In this document: positions 25,238 to 33,400 of the stretch, one piece after another
How positions within the stretch are numbered: position 1 is the first letter of the stretch
Layout of the letters: each line of letters begins with the position of its first letter
From: Alphaproteobacteria bacterium
Lineage (GTDB): Bacteria > Pseudomonadota > Alphaproteobacteria > JAGPBS01
Assembly (NCBI GenBank): GCA_018063245.1
Contig: JAGPBS010000018.1
Coordinates: 1 to 39,529 of the forward strand
Reading direction: 5' to 3'
Length of the DNA: 39,529 nucleotides
Made by a program: the position numbers and the translations under genes
The notes under the pieces: generated by a model
Databases searched by the model: none
The model's input: only the letters and a program-made list of their open reading frames with translations
Told to the model about the DNA's origin: nothing

Positions 25238-25358
25238 GTCATTCAGAGCCACCTCCTTAAGAGGTGGCGTGGAATCTCATCTAATTAACAATTGAGCACA
25301 ATTTTTATTGAGAGACTGCAGAGACTCCACGGGCTCCTGCTGGAGCCCTCTGAGTGAC
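25238..25358. repeat. dispersed palindromic repeat element, copy 1 (121 bp)
   Basis: It begins GTCATTCAGAGCC and ends CTCTGAGTGAC. Each end carries a small hairpin (CACCTCC/GGAGGTG-type on the left, GGCTCC/GGAGCC on the right) next to CGTGGARTCTC or its complement, so the whole forms an imperfect large palindrome. A second copy of identical length is at 30307-30427, and similarity extends into the left flank (TCACTAA..ATGATTTTT). The surrounding intergenic stretch 25166-25472 holds nothing else I can call except the carD terminator. Confidence 0.85.
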
Positions 25359-25460
25359 GGTATTTTTAACTCTTCGTCAACGAATTACGTGACCTTTACA
25401 GCAATGATGAGCACATATACCGCCCTTATTGACGATTGAAGCGATTATATCCACCAGTCT

Positions 25461-25488
25461 AAAAAAAGAGCCTTAGGCGGCTCTTTTT
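25461..25488 (-). terminator. carD terminator overlapping the end of the coding sequence
   Basis: A 10-bp stem AAAAAGAGCC (25463-25472) with GGCTCTTTTT (25479-25488) and a 6-base loop TTAGGC that contains the carD stop codon; the minus strand continues into a T-run. The stem is symmetric with runs on both sides, so it could act on both strands. Confidence 0.85.
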
Positions 25489-25973
25489 AGGAATGTTTCA
25501 AGCTTTTCAGTTGCTTCTTTGTGGTCAATATCTTCCACTGCAGCGAGTTCTCGTGCAAGGCGCTCAAGAGCAGCTTGGTAGATTTGACGCTCGCTGTAAG
25601 ATTGCTCTTGTTGACCATCTTCTTTATGAAGATCGCGAACAACTTCTGCAATCGAAACAAGATCACCAGAATTGATTTTTGTTTCATATTCCTGAGCTCT
25701 ACGGCTCCACATAACTTTTTTCGATTTAGAACGGCCTTGCAGTGTTGATAAAGCATCTTTGATGCGATCTTTGCTGCTGAGTTTACGTAAGCCTGATTCT
25801 TTTGCTTTGGTGACCGGCAGTCTTAGGGTCATACGATCTTTTTCAAATGTAATAACGTAAAGAGTGACTTCCATATCAGCAATCTGATGTGTTTCTACGC
25901 CTGTAATACGCCCAACGCCGTGAGCAGGATAAACGACAAAATCACCTTCAACAAAATCTGTTTTTTTACTCAT
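25473..25973 (-). CDS. carD: CarD family transcriptional regulator
   Basis: A 166-residue protein. Known: CarD/CdnL binds the RNA polymerase beta subunit through an N-terminal RID (Tudor-like) domain and stabilises open promoter complexes, mainly at rRNA and growth genes; it is typical of Alphaproteobacteria. Seen: RID domain from FVEGDFVVYPAHGVGRITGV to about residue 60, ITFEKDRMTLRLPVTKAKESGLRKL, then the helical DNA-binding C-terminal domain containing the signature KVMWSRRAQEYETKINSGD and a terminal helix ALERLARELAAVE. Strong AAGGGATG site before ATG 25973. Monocistronic. Confidence 0.94.
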   Translation of the reverse strand: MSKKTDFVEGDFVVYPAHGVGRITGVETHQIADMEVTLYVITFEKDRMTLRLPVTKAKESGLRKLSSKDRIKDALSTLQGRSKSKKVMWSRRAQEYETKINSGDLVSIAEVVRDLHKEDGQQEQSYSERQIYQAALERLARELAAVEDIDHKEATEKLETFLKRAA

Positions 25974-26154
25974 TTAATTTCATCCCTTTTAAAAGCGCGA
26001 CTCTCTCTCGCATAGCCTCACCCTAACATGAGAGATAGTAGTAAACGTGACGATCATGATATAAATATCGGCAGTTTTTGTTAGAATGTATCTGTTGTTA
26101 GGACGGATTAGTATATTATTAATACAATATTTTTTGTTCAAATGAAAGAAAAAA

Positions 26155-26169
26155 ATGACATTGTGTCAT
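26155..26169. promoter_or_regulatory. 15-bp palindrome in the carD/reductase intergenic region
   Basis: ATGACA-TTG-TGTCAT is a perfect inverted repeat with a 3-base centre. A 12-base core, ACATTGTGTCAT, recurs at about 14058-14069 upstream of the LpoA-like gene. It may be a regulator half-site pair or chance. Confidence 0.3.
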
Positions 26170-26209
26170 AATTTTGTTGATTTTCTTAGATTTTTGCGTA
26201 TGGGGGGCA

Positions 26210-27142
26210 TTATGCGGTGTCTTTGCACCATTGCGAGAGGTAAGTCGGCGCTATAAGTTCAAGAGATTTGGGCTTGATTTTAAGGGCTTTGAAGGTTTTA
26301 GTCCCTTTAGAGACAATATTATCTTGTTTTAAGAGTCTGACTTGATCTCTTGTTAAAAGAGGTTTTGGGAAAAGCTCAAGGATAGATGCTTCAAATGAGG
26401 CAATCATCCAAGGAAAAGGCATGAGATAACGATCTTTTTTGATTGTTTTCAGCAAATAAATCATCAGATCTTTGAATGAGATAACCTCAGGGCCGCCGAG
26501 CTCATAGGTCTCCCCTTGAAGGGCAGGTGTGCAAAGAATTGTTGTCACAGCGCTTGCAATATCACCAACAAAGACTGGTTGAAGTTTTGTCTTGCCGCCG
26601 CCAATGAGAGGCAAGATAGGGCTTTTACAAGCGAGCCCAGCAAAGAGATTGAGGAATTGATCTTCAGCGCCGAAGACAACAGACGGCTTTAAGATTGTTG
26701 CTGTTTTAAAATGTTTGCGGATCGCATCCTCCCCCAAAGCTTTTGTTCGAGAATAGTGTGAAGGTGAGTGAATGTTTGACCCAAGGGCTGAGATATGGAT
26801 GAAAGATTTGACCTGGTGCTGATGACATAATTCAGCCAGTCGTGCTGGGAAGAGATGATGGATCTCATTAAATTTTTGATGTCTGGTTTCATAAAGAATA
26901 CCCAAGAGATTGATAACGCAATCGGCGGACGCGACAATTGCGTTCAAAAAATGCGGGTCCCGAACATCGCCAATGATAGGCGTGATCTGTCCAATATCCC
27001 CAAAGACTTTTAAGGGCAGGGCTTTTTCGAGGTTTCGAGTGACAACAATGATTTCAAAATCCTTTTGTGCAAGATCTTGAATAATGTAACGGCCAAGAAA
27101 GCCCGTTCCGCCGAAGATCACTATTTTTTGAGGCTGAGTCAT
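26210..27142 (-). CDS. NAD(P)-binding short-chain reductase, NDUFA9-like
   Basis: A 310-residue extended/atypical short-chain dehydrogenase. Seen: Rossmann motif IVIFGGTGFLGRYI (about 8-21), CVINLLGILYE, a YSRTKALGED segment (YxxxK), PSVVFGAEDQFLNLFA and QPVFVGDIASAV. Known: this pattern matches the NDUFA9/39-kDa subunit group and alphaproteobacterial complex I-associated reductases; a role in complex I or in ubiquinone biosynthesis is suggested for relatives. AAAGGAAC lies before ATG 27142. It is 14 bases downstream of the CorC-like gene on the same strand, so probably co-transcribed. Exact substrate not determinable. Confidence 0.85.
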   Translation of the reverse strand: MTQPQKIVIFGGTGFLGRYIIQDLAQKDFEIIVVTRNLEKALPLKVFGDIGQITPIIGDVRDPHFLNAIVASADCVINLLGILYETRHQKFNEIHHLFPARLAELCHQHQVKSFIHISALGSNIHSPSHYSRTKALGEDAIRKHFKTATILKPSVVFGAEDQFLNLFAGLACKSPILPLIGGGKTKLQPVFVGDIASAVTTILCTPALQGETYELGGPEVISFKDLMIYLLKTIKKDRYLMPFPWMIASFEASILELFPKPLLTRDQVRLLKQDNIVSKGTKTFKALKIKPKSLELIAPTYLSQWCKDTA

Positions 27143-27156
27143 TGTTTGTTCCTTTT

Positions 27157-28467
27157 TCAGTCTGCTTGCTGTGGGGGTGTCATTTTAATTTTTGTAATCT
27201 GATGGCGGTGACGGTTTAGAATGTCAAAACGGAATCCATAGAAATAGAAAGATTGTCCAATTTTTGGCAATTGTTGTGCTTCGTGTAGAATGAGGCCTGC
27301 GATTGTTGCTGCTTCATCATCAGGGAGTTGCCAGTCAAATTCTCGATTCAAATCGCGAATTGTCACCGTGCCATCGACAATGTAACTGCCATCTTCAGTT
27401 GGCGTAACGCCTTTGAAAGAGACATCAAGTTCATCATCAATATCACCAACAATTTCTTCTAAAATGTCTTCTAGCGTTACAACGCCCATGAAGGCACTAT
27501 ATTCATCAACAACCAATGCAAAGTGCTCTTTTTTATGACGAAAGGCCTTTAATTGGTCATAAAGAGTTGTTGTATCCGGGATAAACCAAGGCGGCATTGC
27601 AATTTTCATGATATTAAGGCTCTGAAGAGTTTGTTCTTTTTCAGCAATTTTAATTTCACGTAAGAGTGTTTTTGCATTGAGCGTGCCGATGATATTATCA
27701 GGTTCGCTTCTCCAGAGAGGAAAGCGGCTGAAAGGGCTTTTGAGAACTTGATCTACAATCTGTTGAATAGATTGATCAACTGAAATGGACTCCACATTCT
27801 TTCTGTGCTTCATGATGCGATCAACAGTCACATTGTCTAAGTCTAGGATTGAATGGAGCATAGCTCTTTCATCTTTCACAGCATCAATATGGCCATCATC
27901 ATGCAGTTCAATGGCGCCGCGGAGCTCTTCTTCAGATTGATGAAGCGCCATTTGATCGGTTCTTGCGCCTAAAAGACGCATCAGAAAACGAACAATCCAA
28001 GCAATAGCGATTGTAAAAGGCTTTAATATGTAAAGGAGCATTTGAATGATAGGAGCAACTTTAAGCGCTGTCGAATCAGCATGGTGAAAGGCATAGGTTT
28101 TGGGCATAACTTCTGAAAAAATCAGAATGACAAAGGTCATGATAATAGTTGCATAGACAATCCCCGCATCGCCAAAATATTCGAGTAGAATTTTAGTCGC
28201 CATGGCAGATGAAAGAATATTCACAAGATTGTTCCCGAAGAGAATGGCGCCAATGAGTCGTTCTTTGTCTTTTAAAAGCTTGTTGACAAGTTTCGCTTTG
28301 AGATTTCCGCCTTTTGCAAGAGCATGCATGCGTCCTTTAGATGAGGCTGTAAGAGCTGTCTCTGCGCAGGAAAAAAGGGCAGAGAGTACTAACAAGATAA
28401 CAATAAAGATGATCTCTGGATAGGGGTGATAAGGCAGAAAGAAAAGGTCTTCGATGGTCAGCTCCAT
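27157..28467 (-). CDS. CorC/HlyC family membrane protein (DUF21-CBS-CorC)
   Basis: A 436-residue protein. Seen: a DUF21 membrane domain with about four hydrophobic segments (18-190; SALFSCAETALTASSKGRM, ILFGNNLVNILSSAMATKI, FSEVMPKTYAF); a CBS pair (about 205-335; VDRIMKHRKNVESISVD, RFPLWRSEPDNIIGTL, FALVVDEYSAFMGVVTLEDI); and a CorC_HlyC domain at the C-terminus (SYIVDGTVTIRDLNREF, TIAGLILHEAQQLPKIGQ). Known: relatives act in magnesium or cobalt resistance and Na/Mg exchange; the name hemolysin is historical. It follows the aroK-like gene by 10 bases. In many alphaproteobacteria aroB lies between these two; it is absent here. Confidence 0.92.
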   Translation of the reverse strand: MELTIEDLFFLPYHPYPEIIFIVILLVLSALFSCAETALTASSKGRMHALAKGGNLKAKLVNKLLKDKERLIGAILFGNNLVNILSSAMATKILLEYFGDAGIVYATIIMTFVILIFSEVMPKTYAFHHADSTALKVAPIIQMLLYILKPFTIAIAWIVRFLMRLLGARTDQMALHQSEEELRGAIELHDDGHIDAVKDERAMLHSILDLDNVTVDRIMKHRKNVESISVDQSIQQIVDQVLKSPFSRFPLWRSEPDNIIGTLNAKTLLREIKIAEKEQTLQSLNIMKIAMPPWFIPDTTTLYDQLKAFRHKKEHFALVVDEYSAFMGVVTLEDILEEIVGDIDDELDVSFKGVTPTEDGSYIVDGTVTIRDLNREFDWQLPDDEAATIAGLILHEAQQLPKIGQSFYFYGFRFDILNRHRHQITKIKMTPPQQAD

Positions 28468-28477
28468 AATCTTTGTG

Positions 28478-29026
28478 TTAAGAAAGAGTCCTTGCCTGAT
28501 AGTCCTCGAGGGCTTGAAGAATCTTATGAATCATTTTACCAGGAGATACATCTTCACTGTCAACGATTATATCGGCTTGATTATAAATAGGATATCTCTC
28601 TTCAATCAGATCTTCGAGGATGTCTTTTGGGTCACCAATATTGAGCAGGGGGCGATGTTCTCTGCGTGTTGTGCGGTTGAGAATGAGTGATAGATCAGCT
28701 CTGAGCCAAATAGTCACAGCATGTTTTTTAAGAATATCTCTATTCTGTTCACTCACGAAAACACCATCACCGGTTGAGATAATTTGATGCGGCGTTTTGA
28801 CAACACGTTTGAGGACTCGTTCTTCAAGAGCTTGAAGTTCTTCATAGCCATATTGTTCAAAAATGTCTTGAATGGTAATGCCTGCAGCGCCCACAATTTC
28901 CTGATCTGTATCGATAAAAGGCATGTGTAATTTTTTTGAAAGAAGGCGGCCCAAATGGCTTTTGCCGGCGCCCATAATGCCTACAAGTGCGATTGATTTA
29001 TTTATTTTCCATTCAAATTCAGTCAT
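28478..29026 (-). CDS. aroK: shikimate kinase homologue with altered substrate site
   Basis: A 182-residue P-loop kinase that aligns with AroK from end to end: Walker A GIMGAGKS (17-24 region), FIDTDQEI, RPLL lid (about 125-128) and ERYPIYNQAD. Two shikimate-contact positions differ from canonical enzymes: the invariant arginine of GExxFRxxE is glutamine (Q65 in YEELQALEE), and the GGG loop is G86-D87-G88 (STGDGVF). The codons were read directly on the minus strand. Also, aroB is missing from its usual place just downstream. ATP binding looks intact; shikimate binding is doubtful. Either the enzyme changed substrate or is decaying, or unusual residues compensate. The symbol is by homology only. 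Confidence 0.8.
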   Translation of the reverse strand: MTEFEWKINKSIALVGIMGAGKSHLGRLLSKKLHMPFIDTDQEIVGAAGITIQDIFEQYGYEELQALEERVLKRVVKTPHQIISTGDGVFVSEQNRDILKKHAVTIWLRADLSLILNRTTRREHRPLLNIGDPKDILEDLIEERYPIYNQADIIVDSEDVSPGKMIHKILQALEDYQARTLS

Positions 29027-29138
29027 TAGGGCTCTTATAGGTTTTTGTTGTTATGCGTCTACTTTACTCTGTCTTTTGTAAAAAAATAGTTTTAAGATGT
29101 GAGGCGAATCATTCTACCAAATTTTTTGGAAAATAGAT

Positions 29139-30062
29139 ATGCCTCATGAAAATTTTTATTATTTAGATCGTTTTTTAGAAATGTTACTCTCAGAAAGGGG
29201 CGCATCGCCTCATACAATTGAGGCTTACCGGAATGATTTATCAAAATATTTTGCCTTTTGTCACGCCTCAAAAAAATCATGTCTTGAATCGGACTTAGAG
29301 CATCTACGTGCCTTTTTAGAAGAGCAGCATCAACAATCTCTGTCTGAAAAAACACGGGCGCGCATCACAACATCTCTCAAGCAGTTTTATTTATTTCTCT
29401 GTTCAGAAAATTTGATCACTGACAATCCGGCGGCTTATTTAGAGTCGCCGCGCCTTAAAAAAACACTCCCGAAAGTCCTTGATGAGACCTCTGTTGCAAA
29501 ATTACTTGAGGTTGCAGCCTCAGATCAGACGCCTAATGGATTGAGGCTTTATGCGCTTCTTGAGCTTTTATATGCAACTGGGCTTCGGGTGACCGAACTT
29601 GTGAGCCTTCCTTTGTCAGCCTTTCAAGAGAAGGGGCGATATTTGATTGTGAAGGGGAAAGGTCAACGCGAACGAGTTGTTCCCTTATCTGAACCAGCGC
29701 AAAAAGCAATCAGTGCATACTTGCCCGTGCGCGGTCTTTTTGTGAATCCGGCGCTTGAAAAAAAGGGAGCTCACTTTTTATTTCCATCGCCTCGATCAGA
29801 GACAGGTTATTTAACGCGTCAAGGTTTTGCACAGTTGCTTAAAGAGCTTGCTTTAATGGCTGGCCTTAATCCTGCTGTGGTCAGTCCTCATGTCTTAAGG
29901 CATGCTTTTGCAAGTCATTTATTGCATCACGGGGCTGATTTACGCATTGTGCAGAAGTTGTTAGGGCATGCGGATATTACGACGACAGAGATTTATACGC
30001 ATATTCAACCAGAGCGATTGACAAAAATAGTTGAGGATTTTCATCCTTTGAGTAAGGAGTAA
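29139..30062 (+). CDS. xerD: tyrosine recombinase XerD
   Basis: A 307-residue site-specific recombinase that, with XerC, resolves chromosome dimers at dif. Seen: N-terminal SAM-like core-binding domain (1-105; ASPHTIEAYRNDLSKYFAF) and catalytic domain with R150 (YATGLRVTELVSL), K172/K174 (VKGKGQRER), H251-x2-R254 (HVLRHAFASHLLHHGADL), H277 (LLGHADI) and Y286 (TEIYTHI). All catalytic residues are present. It is transcribed divergently from the aroK-like gene, the usual alphaproteobacterial arrangement, which favours XerD over a phage integrase. GGAAAATAG precedes ATG 29139. Confidence 0.9.
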   Translation: MPHENFYYLDRFLEMLLSERGASPHTIEAYRNDLSKYFAFCHASKKSCLESDLEHLRAFLEEQHQQSLSEKTRARITTSLKQFYLFLCSENLITDNPAAYLESPRLKKTLPKVLDETSVAKLLEVAASDQTPNGLRLYALLELLYATGLRVTELVSLPLSAFQEKGRYLIVKGKGQRERVVPLSEPAQKAISAYLPVRGLFVNPALEKKGAHFLFPSPRSETGYLTRQGFAQLLKELALMAGLNPAVVSPHVLRHAFASHLLHHGADLRIVQKLLGHADITTTEIYTHIQPERLTKIVEDFHPLSKE

Positions 30063-30117
30063 TACCAATCGCCAGATTAAATCAGACAAACGGATTTGAA
30101 AATGGCGTTGGTAGGAG

Positions 30118-30194
30118 TGGCGTCCCCGAGAGGATTCGAACCTCCAGCCTACAGATTAGGAATCTGTCGCTCTATCCTACTGAGCTACGGGAAC
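30118..30194 (-). tRNA. tRNA-Arg (anticodon CCT)
   Basis: Minus-strand cloverleaf: acceptor GTTCCCG pairs with CGGGGAC (one G-U), the D arm contains AGCTCAGTAGGATAGAGC, and anticodon stem ACAGA/TCTGT encloses loop TTCCTAA with anticodon CCT. The variable region is short and the T arm is GGAGGTTCGAATCCTC-like. The discriminator is G and the 3' CCA is encoded (30118-30120). It lies between xerD and mfd. Confidence 0.95.
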
Positions 30195-30306
30195 CCATTT
30201 ATTACTTTCTCATATGTGGTGATTTTTGTAAAGTGGGTCTAGTATTGTTTTTAAGGGTTTAAAATTATGTTGTTGTCACTAATGATGATTTTTGATTTTG
30301 AGAATC

Positions 30307-30427
30307 GTCACTCAGAGCCCTCCTTCAGGAGGGCGTGGAGTCTCTTGGACACAACAAACAAGTGCTGTTTATGTTGATATTTTGCAGAGATTCCACGCCA
30401 CCTCTTAGGGAGGTGGCTCTGAATGAC
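30307..30427. repeat. dispersed palindromic repeat element, copy 2 (121 bp)
   Basis: It starts GTCACTCAGAGCC and ends GGCTCTGAATGAC; internal hairpins are CCCTCC/GGAGGG on the left and CCACCTC/GAGGTGG on the right, each next to CGTGGA-type sequence, with TGCAGAGAYTCCACG shared with copy 1. The left hairpin of one copy resembles the right hairpin of the other. It lies alone between tRNA-Arg and the mfd 3' end. Confidence 0.85.
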
Positions 30428-30465
30428 GGGTTTTTAGGGTGAACATCGCAACAGGTCTGATCATT

Positions 30466-33400
30466 CTAAATCGCCAAGTCAGCAATTTCTTTGACGAATT
30501 GGAAAACGCCTTTAAGGCTTGATTTGCGATCAGGCCAGCTGCGAATATAGACCAGGCGATGGTCAGGTCTTAGTTTGACAAGCCCAAGCTTGGATTGAAT
30601 AAATTGGATGAGCTTTTCAGGCCTTTTGAATTGATTGTTTCTGAAGCTGATAATGATTCCTTTTGGCCCTAACTCTAAGCGCGAAATGCCAGCGTAACGA
30701 CAATATTTTTTGAGAGAGATCACTTCAAGTAAATTGTTTACTTCTTCAGGCAGAGGGCCAAAACGATCAACCAATTCTGCAGCAAAAGAATCAATCTCTT
30801 CCTCTTCAACCAGGCTCGACAGACGTCTATAAAGGCTAAGTCTTGTTGTTAAATCTTCAACATAGATATCAGGAATGAGAACAGAGGCACCTAGCTGAAT
30901 TGTTGGCGCCCAATCATGTTGATCTTTCATTTCAACGCCAGGCCTTTGGTGATGTCTTGCTTCTTCAACCGCTTCTCTCAGCATCTCTTGATAGAGTTCA
31001 ACACCAACTTCTTTGACATGACCAGATTGCTCTTCGCCGAGCAGATTGCCTGCGCCTCTGATATCCATGTCATGACTTGCAAGCGTAAAGCCAGCGCCTA
31101 ACGAGTCAAGCGTCTCAAGCACATGCAACCTCTGTTTGGCAATAGGGGTTAGAATCATGTTGTTTGGATAGGTTAAATAGGCGTACCCTCTTTGTTTTGA
31201 TCGGCCAATGCGCCCTCTCAATTGATAGAGCTGGGCAAGTCCAAAGAGATCAGAGCGATGGATAATAAGTGTATTGGCATTTGGAATATCAAGGCCCGAT
31301 TCAACAATGTTTGTGGCAAGTAAAACATCATAATTGCCTTGATCAAATTCATTCATCACATCTTCAAGTTCAGCTGCAGGCATTTGACCATGTGCTTTGA
31401 CAAACCGAACCTCTGGCGCAATTTCCATGAGACGTGCGGCCACATGATCTAAGTCTTGAATGCGTGGACAAACATAGTAAGTTTGTCCGCCTCTAAAGTG
31501 CTCCCTTAAGATTGCTTCGCGAATGATAAGACGATCAAAGGGCAAAACAAAGGTTCTGACAGCAAGGCGATCAACTGGGGGTGTTGCAATGAGGCTCAGA
31601 TCTTTCACACCAGTCAGAGAAAGCTGCAAGGTGCGCGGAATGGGGGTTGCAGTAAGGGTAAGGACATGAATGTCAGTTGCGATTTCTTTCAGGCGTTCTT
31701 TTTGTTTGACGCCGAATTTTTGTTCTTCATCGATGATGAGAAGCCCCAGGTTTTTGAAGGACAATGAGCTGCTTAAAAGGGCATGTGTTCCGATGATGAT
31801 ATCAACCTCGCCCTTTGCAATGCCTTCTTTTGTCTGTGCCATTTGTTTTGGTTTAACAAGGCGAGACAATTGCTCAATCCGGAAAGGAAGACCCTCAAAT
31901 CTTTGTTTGAAAGATCTGAAATGTTGGCGTGCAAGGAGAGTTGTTGGCACGACAACGGCGACTTGGCGGTTTGAACTTGCGACTAAGAATGCAGCTCTGA
32001 TCGCAATTTCTGTTTTGCCAAAGCCAACATCGCCGCAAATGAGACGATCCATAAGCTTTCCAGTTTGCAGATCATTCATCACATCATCAATTGCTTTGAT
32101 TTGATCTTCTGTTTCATCAAAAGCAAAACGAGCCTCAAACTCTTCGTAAATGCCTTCAGGGACAGGTGTTGGCTCAGCCTTTTGGAGCTCACGCTGGGCT
32201 GCAATTTTTAAAAGGGCATCTGCCATATCCATGAGGCGCTTTTTAACGCGCGCTTTTCGGGCTTGCCAGGCAGCACTGCCTAATTTGTCAAGTTGTTGAT
32301 TTTCAGAGCCCGTTCCATAGCGGCTGAGCAGTTCTAAATTTTCAACGGGTAGAAAAAGCTTATCATCATCGGCATAAAGGATTTTCAAGCAGTCATGCTG
32401 AGTGTCATTGATTGTGAGTGTTATGAGGCCATCATAACGTCCTAAGCCATGCTCTTGATGGATAACCAATTCACCGTTCTCAAGCGTATCAATTTCTTGG
32501 ATAAAGTGATCTGCTTTTCGTTTCTTTTTGACAGCGCGTAAAAGTCGATCGCCCAAGATATCTTGTTCAGAAAGCATCACATGAGTCTTTGTTTCAAACC
32601 CATGATCAAGGGGCAAAGACAAAAGACAGATTGCATCTGTCTTCGTTTGAGGCAGATCTTCAATTTGATTGATGTCGATCACATGCGCGAAATCATGTTC
32701 TGAAAGCAAATGTTTTAAACGACTGCGTGATCCTTCAGAATGGCTTGTGATTGCAATGATTTTCCCGTCAGTTTGTTTTGTTTTGCAATATGTTTTGAAA
32801 GCTTCGAACAGATTGATATCAGGCCTTGTTCGTTCAACAGCAAAATTATAGCTGCGCTGCGCCCCTGTATCGATATAGTTTGTCATGAATTGAATGGGTG
32901 CGCATTGTGACAGAAGAGCATGGATGTCTTTATCGCTGAAGTAGTGTTGCTCTTTCGGAATAGGGCGATAAAGTTCTGCACTATCCATTTTTGTTTCAAT
33001 CGCCAGAGCATCAAGACGTGCCTGATAGAAGTCTTGAATTTGCTCAAGGCGCATTTGTGTTGCCTGGAAGAAATCTGGATCAAGGCTCGTTGTAAAGTGT
33101 GAGGGCAGATAGTCAGTAAGCGCATGCATTTTCTCATAAAAAAGGGGAAGCCAATGTTCAAGGCCAATGATTTTGCGCCCTTCTGTCACAGCATGATAAA
33201 TTTTATCGCGCGGCTGAGGCATGCCAAATAAGGATCTGTAAGCCTCTCGGAACCGGTCAATTGTCTCAGCATTCATGAAAATTTCTGACGTTGGGCCAAG
33301 TTGTAAATGCGAGGCTTCATCAAGGGTTCGTTGAGAGAGTGGATCAAAAATTTTGATCTGTTCAATTTCATCACCAAAAAGATCAAGCCGATATGGATTT

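Noticed and set aside
29139-30062. Phage or integrative-element integrase next to a tRNA gene
   Set aside because: The sequence and length fit XerD, the gene points toward tRNA-Arg but is in the conserved divergent arrangement with aroK, no att-like duplication of the tRNA 3' end was seen, and no phage genes follow.
31670-32104. 144-residue plus-strand frame within mfd
   Set aside because: Antisense to the conserved helicase core of mfd; no ribosome binding site or recognisable domain.
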